A stretch of DNA of 64,000 bases from Streptomyces canus (GCF_030815415.1 NZ_JAUSWW010000001.1:6820001-6884000); one strand, 5' to 3'; positions 8,383-17,416 are shown, counted from the stretch's first letter. The notes: generated by a model not told the origin, from the letters alone. A program made the numbers and translations.

Positions 8383-8742
8383 TCACAGGGCTGCGGTGAG
8401 CCAGACGTGAGCGGACGGCGCCAGGTGGACACACAGTCCGCCGTCGGCCTCGCTGGTGTGCATGGACCCGCTGACGAAGTGCCAGGTCTGCTCGGCGTGT
8501 TCGGGCAGGAGGGACGGCAGGTGGATGCGCACCTCGTCGGCGGTCGGGTTGTGCAGGCCCAGGACCGCGCGGGAGCGGTCGGCGACCTCGCGCAGCACGG
8601 CGTCGGCGCCGTCGGCATCCAGTGCGCGGACGACGGCGTCCTTCGCGAACGCCGCCTCCAGGTGCGCGGAGTTCGTGCAGCCGGTCAGGTCGGGCGCCGG
8701 GGGCCAGGCGGTCTGGACGGGGGCAGGGGCGAGCGGGCTCAC
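8383..8742 (-). CDS. Small beta-domain protein, resembles GH13 C-terminal domain
   Basis: This 119-residue protein starts at a GTG that overlaps the stop of the mutase gene (GTGA), so it is made in step with it. The pattern (AVLGLHNPTADEVRIHLPSL ... WHFVSGSMH ... LHLAPSAHVWLT style) resembles the all-beta C-terminal domain of amylase and sucrose-phosphorylase enzymes, here without any catalytic barrel. That likeness is my impression of the pattern, not a search result. It has no signal peptide or obvious catalytic residues. A role as partner or chaperone of the mutase is speculative. Confidence 0.6.
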   Translation of the reverse strand: MSPLAPAPVQTAWPPAPDLTGCTNSAHLEAAFAKDAVVRALDADGADAVLREVADRSRAVLGLHNPTADEVRIHLPSLLPEHAEQTWHFVSGSMHTSEADGGLCVHLAPSAHVWLTAAL

Positions 8743-10274
8743 AGCAGGGGCCTTCCTGTCATGGCGGATCCGGGTTTGTGTCCCAACAGGTGCAGGACGG
8801 TGGGAGCGACGTCGGCGAGCGTGACGCTCTTCGGCAGCACGGGCGCCGGAGTGGCGGTGCCTGCGGGCACGATCACCAGGGGCACTGGGTGGGTGGTGTG
8901 CCCGCCGTAGGCGCGGGCGGTGCCGTCGGATGCCTGCTTGGTCATGGTCTCGGCGTTGCCGTGGTCGCCGACGGCCAGCAGCCACCGGCCGCTGTCGCGG
9001 GCAGCCTCGAGGATCTGCCCCACCGCAGCGTCGGTTGCCTCGCAGGCGGTGACGGTGGCGGGCAGATGTCCGGTGTGCCCGACGACGTCGATGTTGGCCA
9101 GGTTGGCGATGACCAGGTCGACGTCCGTGCGGCCGATGGCCTCGACGACCGCGGCGGTGACACGGTCAAGGTTCATCTGCGGCCGCGCGATGTAGTCGGG
9201 CTTGCCCTCGCCGGTGATCCGCACGTGTTCCTCGACGCTGCGTACCGTGGCGTCACGGCCGTTGACGTAGTAGGTGACGTGCTCGAACTTCTCGGCCTCG
9301 GCGATGCGCACACTGCGCAGCCCGGCCGCGGAGAGCTCGTCGGCCAGGCCGCCGGAGGCATCCGCCCGCTCCACCAGGGCGGGTATGGCGGCGCGGGTGT
9401 CGTACTGGGCCAGACTGAGCATGTCCGCCGAGCGTCCACTGGCTGCCAGGTGCTCGATGAGGGCGTCGGCGAACTGCTGGATGCGGTCGCTGCGGAAGTT
9501 GAACCACACCACCGCGTCCCCGTCGGCGATGGCCGCCTGCCCGGCGGAGGTGAGCACACTGGCGGGCATCCACTCGTCGCCGCGTTCGGAGGCGGCCACC
9601 GCCTGCTGCACGCTGCTCACTGCCGCGCCCTGGCCGTCGGCGACCAGGGCGACCGCCTGCTCGGTGAGGTCGAGGTTGCCAGCCTTGTCCATGGCGTATC
9701 CGCGGCCGATGACGGTGGCGATCTGTCCCGTCCCGGCCCGCTGCGCGAGCGCGGCGACGCGCTCCAGGTAAACGGTCGAGGAGCCGTCGGCGACGTCACG
9801 CCCGTCCGTGATCGCGTGGATGAACACGCGGCTCACCTGGTGGGCGGCTGCGGCGGCCAGCAGGTCACCCAGGTGATCGACGTGGGCATGGATCTGCCCG
9901 TCCGAGCACAGCCCGATCAGATGCAGGGCGCGCCCGGTGGCGGCCGTCTTGGTAAGGACGGTGCTCAGCAGGGGGTGGGTGCGCAGGGTGCCGTCGTCGA
10001 TGGCCTGCTGGACCAGCAGGCTGTCGTACGGGAGTGGCCGTCCGGCACCGATGACCATGTGGCCGATCTCGGAGTTGCCGACCGTTCCCGCAATCAGGCC
10101 GACCGCTTCGCCGGAGGCGTCGGCCAGCGTGCTGGGAAAGCGGGTGACGAGGTCGTCCAGGACCGGGGTGTGGGCCAGGGCCAGGGCGTTGTCGTCGGCT
10201 GCGGGGGCGTGGCCCCAGCCGTCGAGGACCAGCAGGATGCCCGGGCCGGCGAACGCCGCCTCAGAGGTGCTCAT
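8739..10274 (-). CDS. bsnN: Phosphoglycerate-mutase homologue, proposed C-As bond-forming mutase
   Basis: This is a 511-residue homologue of cofactor-independent phosphoglycerate mutase. The metal/phosphatase core is intact: LLVLDGWG near the N-terminus, catalytic-Ser loop GNSEIGH, HAITDGRD, VGHTGHLP and GDHGNAE metal ligands. Several substrate-site segments differ from glycolytic enzymes: GRGYAMDKAGNLDL lacks the usual RWER, RSDR replaces RPDR, and NGRD replaces NGG. Published work on bisenarsan in S. lividans assigns the homologue BsnN to intramolecular rearrangement of arsenoenolpyruvate to arsonopyruvate, making the C-As bond. The ATG overlaps the EPSP-synthase-like stop (ATGA), coupling the two steps. 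Confidence 0.9.
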   Translation of the reverse strand: MSTSEAAFAGPGILLVLDGWGHAPAADDNALALAHTPVLDDLVTRFPSTLADASGEAVGLIAGTVGNSEIGHMVIGAGRPLPYDSLLVQQAIDDGTLRTHPLLSTVLTKTAATGRALHLIGLCSDGQIHAHVDHLGDLLAAAAAHQVSRVFIHAITDGRDVADGSSTVYLERVAALAQRAGTGQIATVIGRGYAMDKAGNLDLTEQAVALVADGQGAAVSSVQQAVAASERGDEWMPASVLTSAGQAAIADGDAVVWFNFRSDRIQQFADALIEHLAASGRSADMLSLAQYDTRAAIPALVERADASGGLADELSAAGLRSVRIAEAEKFEHVTYYVNGRDATVRSVEEHVRITGEGKPDYIARPQMNLDRVTAAVVEAIGRTDVDLVIANLANIDVVGHTGHLPATVTACEATDAAVGQILEAARDSGRWLLAVGDHGNAETMTKQASDGTARAYGGHTTHPVPLVIVPAGTATPAPVLPKSVTLADVAPTVLHLLGHKPGSAMTGRPLL

Positions 10275-11593
10275 ATGGTGCTCTCCAGGGAGGGGTGGAG
10301 GGCGTCGAGGGTCTGCCAGAAGGTGGGGAAGGACTTGGCGACGCAGCCGGGGTCCTTGATGACGACGCCTTCGGTGCGCAGGCCGCCGATGGCGAAGGTC
10401 ATGGCGATGCGGTGGTCGTCGTAGGTGTCGATGACCGCGGCGTGCGGGGTGCCGCCGGTGATGTACATGGCGTCGGCGTGTTCCTCGACGGCGATGCCCA
10501 TCTTGCGCAGTTCGGTGGTGACGGCGGCGATCCGGTCACACTCCTTGACCCGCAGGGAGGCGATGTTGGTGATGCGGGTGGTGCCCTCGGCGTAGGCGGC
10601 GGCGATGGCCAGGGAGGGCACCACGTCGGGCATGGCCTCCATGTCGATGTCGATGCCGCGCAGCTGGCCGCCGGACAGGGTGATGTCGCTGCCGGTGACC
10701 TGGGTGTGACAGCCCATCCGCTCGAACGCCTCCACCAGGTGGACATCGCCCTGGTGGGAGCCTGCGCCGATGCCGGGGATGGTCACCCGGGATTCGAGGA
10801 TGGCGGCGGCTGCCAGGAAGTACGACATGCCCGAGGCGTCCGGCTCTACGGTCACCTGCCCGCCGCGGGCCTGCTGTCCGGCGGGGACGGTGAAGCGGCG
10901 GTAGCCCTCGCGTTCGACATGGACGCCCATCTCCTTCAGGGCTGCGAGTGTCATCTCCACATACGGCTTGGAGACCAGCTCGTCGCTGATGGTGATCTCG
11001 GTGTCGCTCTGGGCGCGCAGCGCGTTGATGATCAGGCTGGAGGTGAACTGGCTGGAGACGGCGCCGCTGATGGTGGTGGCGCCGCCCTTGAAGGAGCCGC
11101 CGACGATGCGGATGGGCGGGCTGCCGTTGCCGCGGACGGCGGTGGCGTCCACTCCCAGCGGGGGCAGGGCCGTGAGCAGGTCGCCCATCGGGCGTTCCTG
11201 CATGCGGGCGTTGCCGTTGATGACGGTGGTGCCCTCGGCGTGCCCGGCCATGGAGATCAGGAAGCGCAGCGGGGTGCCGGCGCCACCGACGAAGATCTCC
11301 TCCTGCGGTGCGCGCATCGGCCGGCCCGTGGGAGTGACGCGGATCCGGGCGGCAGCATGGTCGATGTCGCAGGTGACATGACCGAAGGCCTCGAGGGCAC
11401 GGGAGAGGTAGATGGTGTCGTCGGACAGCAGCGCGTTGTCGATGACCGTTTCCTGCCCGGACAGGGAGGCGATGGCCAGGTAGCGGTTGGTGTAGCTCTT
11501 GGAGCCCAGAACCCGGACGGTCTCGTCGAAGGCGGCCAGGGGCCGGACGGTGACGGATTCGGCCTTCAGCCGCGGGTCGGATGTGGCGCTCAT
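10271..11593 (-). CDS. EPSP-synthase homologue, proposed arsenoenolpyruvate synthase
   Basis: This 440-residue AroA-like enolpyruvyl transferase keeps the key motifs with substitutions: GSKSYTNR (usually GSKSxSNR), GGAGTPLRF (usually GNAGTxxRP), RMQERPMGD, the catalytic DASGMSYFLAAA, KECDR (usually KESDR/KETDR), DHRIAM, and the C-terminal KSFPTFW. In the bisenarsan-type route such an enzyme is proposed to condense arsenate with PEP to give arsenoenolpyruvate in place of the shikimate reaction. The ATG has GGAGG seven bases upstream; longer in-frame starts lack a site. It is not beside other shikimate genes, which supports a specialised role. Confidence 0.88.
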   Translation of the reverse strand: MSATSDPRLKAESVTVRPLAAFDETVRVLGSKSYTNRYLAIASLSGQETVIDNALLSDDTIYLSRALEAFGHVTCDIDHAAARIRVTPTGRPMRAPQEEIFVGGAGTPLRFLISMAGHAEGTTVINGNARMQERPMGDLLTALPPLGVDATAVRGNGSPPIRIVGGSFKGGATTISGAVSSQFTSSLIINALRAQSDTEITISDELVSKPYVEMTLAALKEMGVHVEREGYRRFTVPAGQQARGGQVTVEPDASGMSYFLAAAAILESRVTIPGIGAGSHQGDVHLVEAFERMGCHTQVTGSDITLSGGQLRGIDIDMEAMPDVVPSLAIAAAYAEGTTRITNIASLRVKECDRIAAVTTELRKMGIAVEEHADAMYITGGTPHAAVIDTYDDHRIAMTFAIGGLRTEGVVIKDPGCVAKSFPTFWQTLDALHPSLESTI

Positions 11594-11642
11594 GTGCTGC
11601 CTCCGTGAAGGTGGACGGGGTGTGCGGTCTTGGCGGGCCGTG

Positions 11643-14156
11643 TCAGGCCTTGACGATTCGGCAGGCGAAGCATTTGAAGGCCTGCTGGCCGGAGAGGTTG
11701 TCGTAATAGCGGTCGTCGGGAAGGGTGTTGGCCGCCTCGTAGCGGGGGTCACCGAAGAGGTCGCCGACCTTTTGCGCGGGACCGAAGGTGTTGGGCACGA
11801 ACACGGTGTCCGCCCGGATGCCCTCCCACAGCAGCGCGGTCCCGGTCACCGCACCGCGAGGGCTTTCGACGCGGACGTCGTCGCCGTCGGCGATGCCGGC
11901 CCGGCGGGCGGCGTCGGGGTGGATCTGGATGAAGCGGATGCCGTTGAGCTGCTTGCCGGTGGCAGTCCAGTGGGTGACCTCGGCGAAGTGCACGACGCTG
12001 GGCCGGCCGGTCATGCCCATCAGCGGGAAGTCGCGGTGCACCGCGCCCGTGCCGGGCACGCCTAGGCGCACCGGGTGGGTGACGGCCTGGGGGTTGATGG
12101 GATTGGTGACGAACGTGCTGCTGTAGGCCAGCGTGGGGTGTGCCCCGGTGACTTCCGGGTGGGTGTAGAAGATGGGCAGTGCGCTGTGCCCGGTGACCGA
12201 CAGCTGCTTGTCCAGCTCGGCTGTGGTGATTTCGACCTTCCCACTCGGCGTGAGAAAACGCTTGCCGCGAAAGCCCGGATCCAGGGATTCGGCCGCCTTG
12301 TACCAGCTGGGATGGTCCAGGTAGAGCGTGCTCACCCCGGGGTGGTCGGTACTCGGGCAGGGCCAGCGCAGCGGTTCTGTGCGCTCTTTCATCCGCTCGC
12401 GGGTCATGCCGCCGGCGCCCGGCGTGTGGGAGACGAAGTCGTCCCACAGCTGCTTGTAGTCCATCCACCGTTCGGGGAAGGCCTCGCGCCAGTCGGCGGC
12501 CGGGCGGCGGGTGTCGAGATCGGCCAGCGCCCGTGCGAGGCCGATCCAGATCTCCCAGTCCGGCCGGGACTCGCCCACGCGGTCGACGACTTGGTCCTGC
12601 CAGCGGATCGCGCGGTCGTCGCGGCGCATGTAGACGCCCTCCATCTCCAGCCCGCTGCACACGGGCAGGATGATGTCGGCGTAGTAGGCGGCCTCTTCCA
12701 TGAACAGACCGGTGTAGACGTAGAAGTCGAGCTGCTCGAACGCCTTCTTCACCTTGGTGGTGTTGGCGGAGGACACCAGCGGGTTGCCCTGCGTGATCAC
12801 CGCGCGCAGCCGGTAGGGATTGCCGGTGAGGATGGACTCGGCGAAGTAGTCCGGGCCGACCGGCAGTGCCTCGCGCCGCTTGGGTACCTGCGCCTTTAGC
12901 GGCGGCAGGTGCAGGTCGCCGGGCCAGGTGTTGTGCATGAAGTTGCAGCCGCCGCCCGGGCGGCCGATGTTGCCGGTGACCGCAGCCAGGAAGGTCGCCA
13001 CCCGGTAGGTGTCGAAGGCGCCGAGCTGGTGCGAGATCCCGGCGTTGCAGAAGATCGCTGCCGGCCTGGCCTGCGCGTACTCCTCGGCCATGGCGGTGAT
13101 GGTGGCCGCGGGCACGCCGGTGACCTTCGCCGCCCACGCCGGGGTGTACTGGTGCTTGGCCAGGTGGGCGCGCAGCTCGCCGAAGCCGACCACCCACCGC
13201 TTGACGAACGCCTTGTCGTACAGGCCCTCATCGACGATGTGGTGCAGCATGGCCAGCAGCAGCGCGAGGTCGGTGTGCGGCTTGGGCGCCACCCACCGGT
13301 CGGCCGCCGCGCCGGTCGGCGTCAGCCGCGGGTCGACCACGGTCAGGGTGGCCTTCGTCTTCTTGCGCCCGCGCAGCAGGTAGTCGAAGGTGACCGGGTG
13401 GGTCTCGGCCTGGTTGGTGCCCAGGAACAGATAGTGGCGTGCTGAGCCGAGGTCGTCCTTGCCGGTGGCGCCGTCGATGCCGTAGCCGTTGGTGAAGTTG
13501 CCCAGGCCGAAGGTGGCCGCCAGCGCGTTGCCGCCGGCGTCATTGCAGACCGGGCCGACGTCGGTGTTGTTGGGGCTGCCCAGCATCGTGAACAGCCGGG
13601 CCACCAGCGAGCCGGTGCCGCGCGGCAGCCGCCCGGTGGTGCGGTTGGCGATGGTGTGGGCCTGCCCGGCGTCCCGCAGCGCCAGCAGCTTCCCCGCGAT
13701 CGTGCGCAGTGCCTCCTGCCAGCTGACCGCCTCGAACTTCGAGTGCGGCGAGCCCTTCGCGCCGGAGACGCGGCGCAGCGGTGTCGTCAGGCGCTCGGCG
13801 TTGTACACGAGCTGGGGCATCAGCTCTGCCTTGACGCAGACCTGCCCCTGCTGCACCGGATCCTTGTCCTCGCCGCGCACGGCCAGCACGCGGCCCGCCT
13901 TGAGATCGACGTTCAGGCGGCAGTTGCTGTTGCAGAACTGGCAGGCCGTGGCCACCGTTCGGTCCGGGGTCAGAGCAGCGGACTGGTCGGTGAACGCCGC
14001 CCCGGCAACACTGCCGGGGGGTAACGCTGAGCCTGGCGCGGCGGACGCGTGCGCGGGAATGAGGGGCAGCAGAGCGGGCGCTCCGAGGCCAGTGCCGCCG
14101 ATGACGCTGCCGCGGACGAATCCGCGCCGGGACAGGCCGTGCTGGTCGGACTTCAT
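11643..14156 (-). CDS. Tat-exported molybdopterin oxidoreductase (arsenate/arsonate redox enzyme?)
   Basis: This 837-residue DMSO-reductase-family subunit begins with a twin-arginine signal (SRRGFVRG, then a hydrophobic run to about residue 40). A [4Fe-4S] site follows (C-x2-C-x3-C and CVKA about 27 residues later). The probable molybdenum ligand is Cys204 (VGPVCNDAGG), which places it with the NapA/ArrA/PhsA group and not with arsenite oxidases. The C-terminal half has the usual guanylate-dinucleotide-binding fold (TGRPS, FIQIHPDAA). GGAAGG precedes the ATG. It lies between the CTP-synthase-like and AroA-like genes. No small Fe-S or membrane partner is adjacent. The substrate is inferred only from context. 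Confidence 0.85.
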   Translation of the reverse strand: MKSDQHGLSRRGFVRGSVIGGTGLGAPALLPLIPAHASAAPGSALPPGSVAGAAFTDQSAALTPDRTVATACQFCNSNCRLNVDLKAGRVLAVRGEDKDPVQQGQVCVKAELMPQLVYNAERLTTPLRRVSGAKGSPHSKFEAVSWQEALRTIAGKLLALRDAGQAHTIANRTTGRLPRGTGSLVARLFTMLGSPNNTDVGPVCNDAGGNALAATFGLGNFTNGYGIDGATGKDDLGSARHYLFLGTNQAETHPVTFDYLLRGRKKTKATLTVVDPRLTPTGAAADRWVAPKPHTDLALLLAMLHHIVDEGLYDKAFVKRWVVGFGELRAHLAKHQYTPAWAAKVTGVPAATITAMAEEYAQARPAAIFCNAGISHQLGAFDTYRVATFLAAVTGNIGRPGGGCNFMHNTWPGDLHLPPLKAQVPKRREALPVGPDYFAESILTGNPYRLRAVITQGNPLVSSANTTKVKKAFEQLDFYVYTGLFMEEAAYYADIILPVCSGLEMEGVYMRRDDRAIRWQDQVVDRVGESRPDWEIWIGLARALADLDTRRPAADWREAFPERWMDYKQLWDDFVSHTPGAGGMTRERMKERTEPLRWPCPSTDHPGVSTLYLDHPSWYKAAESLDPGFRGKRFLTPSGKVEITTAELDKQLSVTGHSALPIFYTHPEVTGAHPTLAYSSTFVTNPINPQAVTHPVRLGVPGTGAVHRDFPLMGMTGRPSVVHFAEVTHWTATGKQLNGIRFIQIHPDAARRAGIADGDDVRVESPRGAVTGTALLWEGIRADTVFVPNTFGPAQKVGDLFGDPRYEAANTLPDDRYYDNLSGQQAFKCFACRIVKA

Positions 14157-14264
14157 GAAGAGGTGAGGTTCCTTCCGCCTGTTGTGGGGACGAGGCGGGC
14201 ATGGCGGTGCCCGGACCGTGCGCACAACGGCGCACGGCCTTGGAGACTGCAGCGGTCGTCCGCG

Positions 14265-14981
14265 TCAGTGAGAAGCCGCTGCCGCGAAGCCCGCCTTGGC
14301 GCGCACGGCGGCCAGGAACGCCTTGAGGATCTCGTGCTCGGAGCCGGGCGCGGAGGACAGTTCGGGCTGGAAGAGGCTCCCCATGAAGAACGGGTGGCCG
14401 GTGATCTCCAGAGCACGCGGCGCGCCGTCGACGTCCCAGGCGCTGATCTGCAGCGATCCCTGGCTGGCAGCGTCCATGAAGGTGTCGGTCAGCCCGTAGT
14501 CGCAGTGGAAGATCTCCTCCACCTCGGTGGTGCCGTAGATGGAGGCCAGCAGAGTGTCCTCCTTGACCTTCAGGGGCGCCTTCTCCCCGCGGAAGGAGCA
14601 CTTGAGCGGCGTGACGAGCGGCATCAGGCGCTCCGGGTCCTCATCGACGCCCTCGGCCTCGGGCAGGTGCAGCACGTTCTGCGCGTGCTCGATCAGGGCG
14701 CTGAAGAAGCCTCCGCAGGTGCCCAGGAACGGCAGCCCGTTCTCCCGGGCGTAGCGCACCGCGGTGTGCACGCCCTTCTGGTTGAAGTAGGGCGCGCCGG
14801 GCACCACCCATATCCCGTCGAAGCCCTGCAGGAGTGAGGTGTCGTGGATGTCGGTGGTCGGGATCCACTGGGTGGTCAGGTCCCACTGCTCACGCATCGC
14901 GTCGATCTTGGGGTGAGACGGCTCGTCGTGATTGCCGCGGTCGCCCACCAGGGCAAGTCGGGGCCGAGCAGAGACTGACAT
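14265..14981 (-). CDS. CTP-synthase-like class I amidotransferase lacking the catalytic His
   Basis: This 238-residue protein resembles only the glutaminase half of CTP synthase; the nucleotide-amidating half is absent. The nucleophile elbow is present (GTCGGFF, Cys89). The C-terminal FHPE motif reads FQPE, with Gln205 in place of the catalytic His, so ordinary glutamine hydrolysis should be lost. CTP-synthase-like proteins were noted in the S. lividans arseno-organic cluster, where nucleotidyl activation was proposed; direct evidence for a role is lacking. AAAGGGA lies before the ATG. It is the first gene of the minus-strand operon. Confidence 0.8.
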   Translation of the reverse strand: MSVSARPRLALVGDRGNHDEPSHPKIDAMREQWDLTTQWIPTTDIHDTSLLQGFDGIWVVPGAPYFNQKGVHTAVRYARENGLPFLGTCGGFFSALIEHAQNVLHLPEAEGVDEDPERLMPLVTPLKCSFRGEKAPLKVKEDTLLASIYGTTEVEEIFHCDYGLTDTFMDAASQGSLQISAWDVDGAPRALEITGHPFFMGSLFQPELSSAPGSEHEILKAFLAAVRAKAGFAAAASH

Positions 14982-15592
14982 CGTTTCCCTTTCAATATTT
15001 CAGGAAGGGCCCGGAACAGCCGTCGCCGGTGACGGTTCCAGCCTCGTGAGCGCAGCAGTCCGCGTGCCGAGCGCGGTCTGCTCCGCAGGAAGTGGTGGTG
15101 CGTGAGGTGATGTCAGGACCGTGCGCCACGCACGGATCCGTGAACAGAAGTGGGAGAACCGAGGCGTGTTATCGCCGCGCCGGCGGTGATGCGACTGAGA
15201 GCGTCTGCTTGCCGGATGTACGCATGTGTCCCCCTGGCACCCCGTGAGCGGGACCCTCTGCGCAGGCCCCCGTGCTGCTTCTCGCTCAATTTATCGATGA
15301 CGGTCAAAGTATTCGAGGGTCTCCTGCTCGGCCTGGAACGATTCGCGCCAACTCAGGCCTCCGCACCGGAACGCCGCCTTCCATGGCGCGGGGTGAGGGT
15401 TGATCAGGATCTTCGGCGCGGGTGCCGTTTCGTCGCGGAGCGCAGTGCCTCGCGACGGGCCGGACGGTCGGCGGACCGGGTGGTGGTGCGGCCTTGCGGT
15501 GTTCGCGCACTTCAGCCCCGATATCCCCTGCCGTGGACGGCCAGTTGTGAAGGCGCGGCGCAGATGGCCGGATGTGGCATACAAAGTTCGTC
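14982..15592. other. Divergent intergenic region with arsenic-type operator
   Basis: This stretch between the minus-strand biosynthetic operon and the plus-strand exporter contains no gene I can support. It must hold the operon promoter. At 15294-15307 TCGATGACGGTCAA resembles the operators near 28.3 and 32.0 kb. Confidence 0.5.
15294..15307. promoter_or_regulatory. Putative ArsR operator for the biosynthetic operon
   Basis: TCGATGACGGTCAA matches the TCGATGAACGTCAA arrangement of the operator at 32018-32049 (reverse strand) at all but two positions. It lies about 310 bases before the CTP-synthase-like start. Confidence 0.4.
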
Positions 15593-15620
15593 GTTATCAA
15601 CAGCAAGTGCTGTTGATAAC
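15593..15620. promoter_or_regulatory. Perfect 13-bp inverted repeat upstream of the 14-TM exporter
   Basis: GTTATCAACAGCA is repeated in inverted orientation with a 2-base spacer, a 28-base near-perfect palindrome about 125 bases before the exporter start. It fits a dimeric repressor site; the ArsR-like protein encoded directly downstream of the exporter (17417) is the natural candidate. Confidence 0.65.
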
Positions 15621-15743
15621 TGTGTTTGCTGCTTAATTGGGGGTGGCCGGCGGCTGGTCCGGCCTCTTCAATCCCCCGCGGGCCCGGCCAGTCCTGGCTG
15701 CCCCACGTGGGCGCCACCCCGTCGCGCATGAGGAGAACGCACG

Positions 15744-17306
15744 TTGAACCGCTCAGCAGGCCATCCCCGCAGATGGCAAATCCTGAACATCCTGTGCCTG
15801 AGCCTGGTCCTGATCGGTCTGGACACCCTGATCCTCAACCTGGCCCTGCCCAGCATCCAAAAGGACCTGGACGCCACCAGCAGCCAGCTGCAGTGGACCG
15901 TCGACTCCTACGCCCTGGCCTTCGGCGGACTGCTGCTCATGGCCGGCGGTCTGTCCGACCGCTTCGGCCGCAAGCGCCTGCTCTCCATCGGCCTGGCCGC
16001 GTTCGCACTGACCAGTCTCGGGGCGGCCTTCGCCTCCAGCGCCGAAATGCTCATCACCTTCCGCACCCTGATGGGCATTTCCGCCGCCTTGATGATGCCC
16101 GCCACCCTGGCCATCATCAAGGACGTCTTCCCGCCCGAGGAGCAGGGCAAGGCGATCGGCATCTGGTCCGGGGCCGCCGCTGTGGGCGTGCCGCTGGGCC
16201 CGGTGGTCAGCGGGCTGCTGCTGGAGCACTTCTGGTGGGGCTCGATGTTCCTCATCAACGTGCCTCTCGCCGCCATCGCCCTGATCGGCGGTGCCAAGCT
16301 GATTCCCGAGTCCAAGGCCGAAGGCCACCCCGGCCTGGACCTCGTCGGGGCCCTGCTCTCGGTTGCCGGCCTGGTCGCCATCGTCTACGGCCTGGTGGAG
16401 GCCCCGCACAACGGATGGGGCGACATCGTCACCCTCGGCTCCCTGTTCGTGGGCGTCGTCCTCATGGTCGCCTTCGTGCTGTGGGAGCGGCGCACCGCCC
16501 ACCCGATGCTCGATGTCGGCCTGTTCCTCAACGCCCGCTACGGCGGCGGCGCCCTGGCGATCGCCTGCACCTCCTTCGGCCTCTACAGCGGCCTCTATCT
16601 GCTCACCCAGTACCTGCAGTCCGTGCTCGAACTCGACCCGCTGGGCGCGGGCCTGCGCATGCTCGCCATCGGCACCATGATGATCGGCGCACCGCTGTCG
16701 GCGAAGCTCGTCGAGCGCACCGGACTGAAGGCCACTGTCGTCCTGGGCCTGTTGCTGTGCGCGGCCGGGCTCGGCGTGCTGGCCGGACTGCAGGTCGACG
16801 ACGAGGCCCAGGCGCTCATCGGGCTGGCCGTGTTCGGACTGGGCATGGGCATCGCCCTGCCGGCTGCTGTGGATGCCATCCTGGTCGTCTCCGCCGCCCG
16901 CCAGGCCGGCGCAGGCTCCGCCGTGGCGGATGTGGGCATGCAAGTCGGCGGCGCGCTGGGCATCGCGATCAGCGGCAGCGTGATCACCACCGTCTACCGG
17001 GACGACCTGCCGCAGGCCGCAACGCTGCCCGGGGAAGCGGGAGATGCGGTACGAGAGTCCCTGGCCGGCGCGTCCGCGGTCGCCCAGCAGATGGGTGGCA
17101 GCGCAGGCCAGAAAGTCCTGGACGCCGCCCAGCACTCCTTCGTCGGCGGCTTCGCCACCACGCTGCTGATCGCTGTCGGTGTCGCCGTGGCCGGAGCGGT
17201 CACCGCCGCGCTCGTTCTGCCTCGGGACCGTGTGGCCGAGGACGACGGCACCGCGCAGGCCGAAGTCGCCCACGGCACCAGCGCCGATGCCCCCGCAACC
17301 TCCTGA
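15744..17306 (+). CDS. 14-TM major facilitator drug/proton antiporter (DHA2, EmrB/QacA type)
   Basis: This 520-residue exporter has about 14 membrane segments and DHA2 motifs: SLVLIGLDTLILNLALP in TM1, LSDRFGRKR in loop 2-3 (motif A), and G-rich motif C (PLGPVVSGLLLE). It starts at TTG with AGGAGA seven bases upstream. It pairs with an ArsR-like regulator 110 bases downstream and a large palindrome upstream. Export of the finished organoarsenical or an intermediate is likely from position, but the substrate is unknown. Confidence 0.88.
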   Translation: MNRSAGHPRRWQILNILCLSLVLIGLDTLILNLALPSIQKDLDATSSQLQWTVDSYALAFGGLLLMAGGLSDRFGRKRLLSIGLAAFALTSLGAAFASSAEMLITFRTLMGISAALMMPATLAIIKDVFPPEEQGKAIGIWSGAAAVGVPLGPVVSGLLLEHFWWGSMFLINVPLAAIALIGGAKLIPESKAEGHPGLDLVGALLSVAGLVAIVYGLVEAPHNGWGDIVTLGSLFVGVVLMVAFVLWERRTAHPMLDVGLFLNARYGGGALAIACTSFGLYSGLYLLTQYLQSVLELDPLGAGLRMLAIGTMMIGAPLSAKLVERTGLKATVVLGLLLCAAGLGVLAGLQVDDEAQALIGLAVFGLGMGIALPAAVDAILVVSAARQAGAGSAVADVGMQVGGALGIAISGSVITTVYRDDLPQAATLPGEAGDAVRESLAGASAVAQQMGGSAGQKVLDAAQHSFVGGFATTLLIAVGVAVAGAVTAALVLPRDRVAEDDGTAQAEVAHGTSADAPATS

Positions 17307-17416
17307 TCCCGGAAGGGCGGACAGTGCGTAGGATCAAGCCCGTAGCCCGGCCCGGTGCGCACGCCGCGGCCCGCCCGGCGCCGGAAGACCGGCCCGGGGG
17401 CGAAAGGGAGGTGGCG

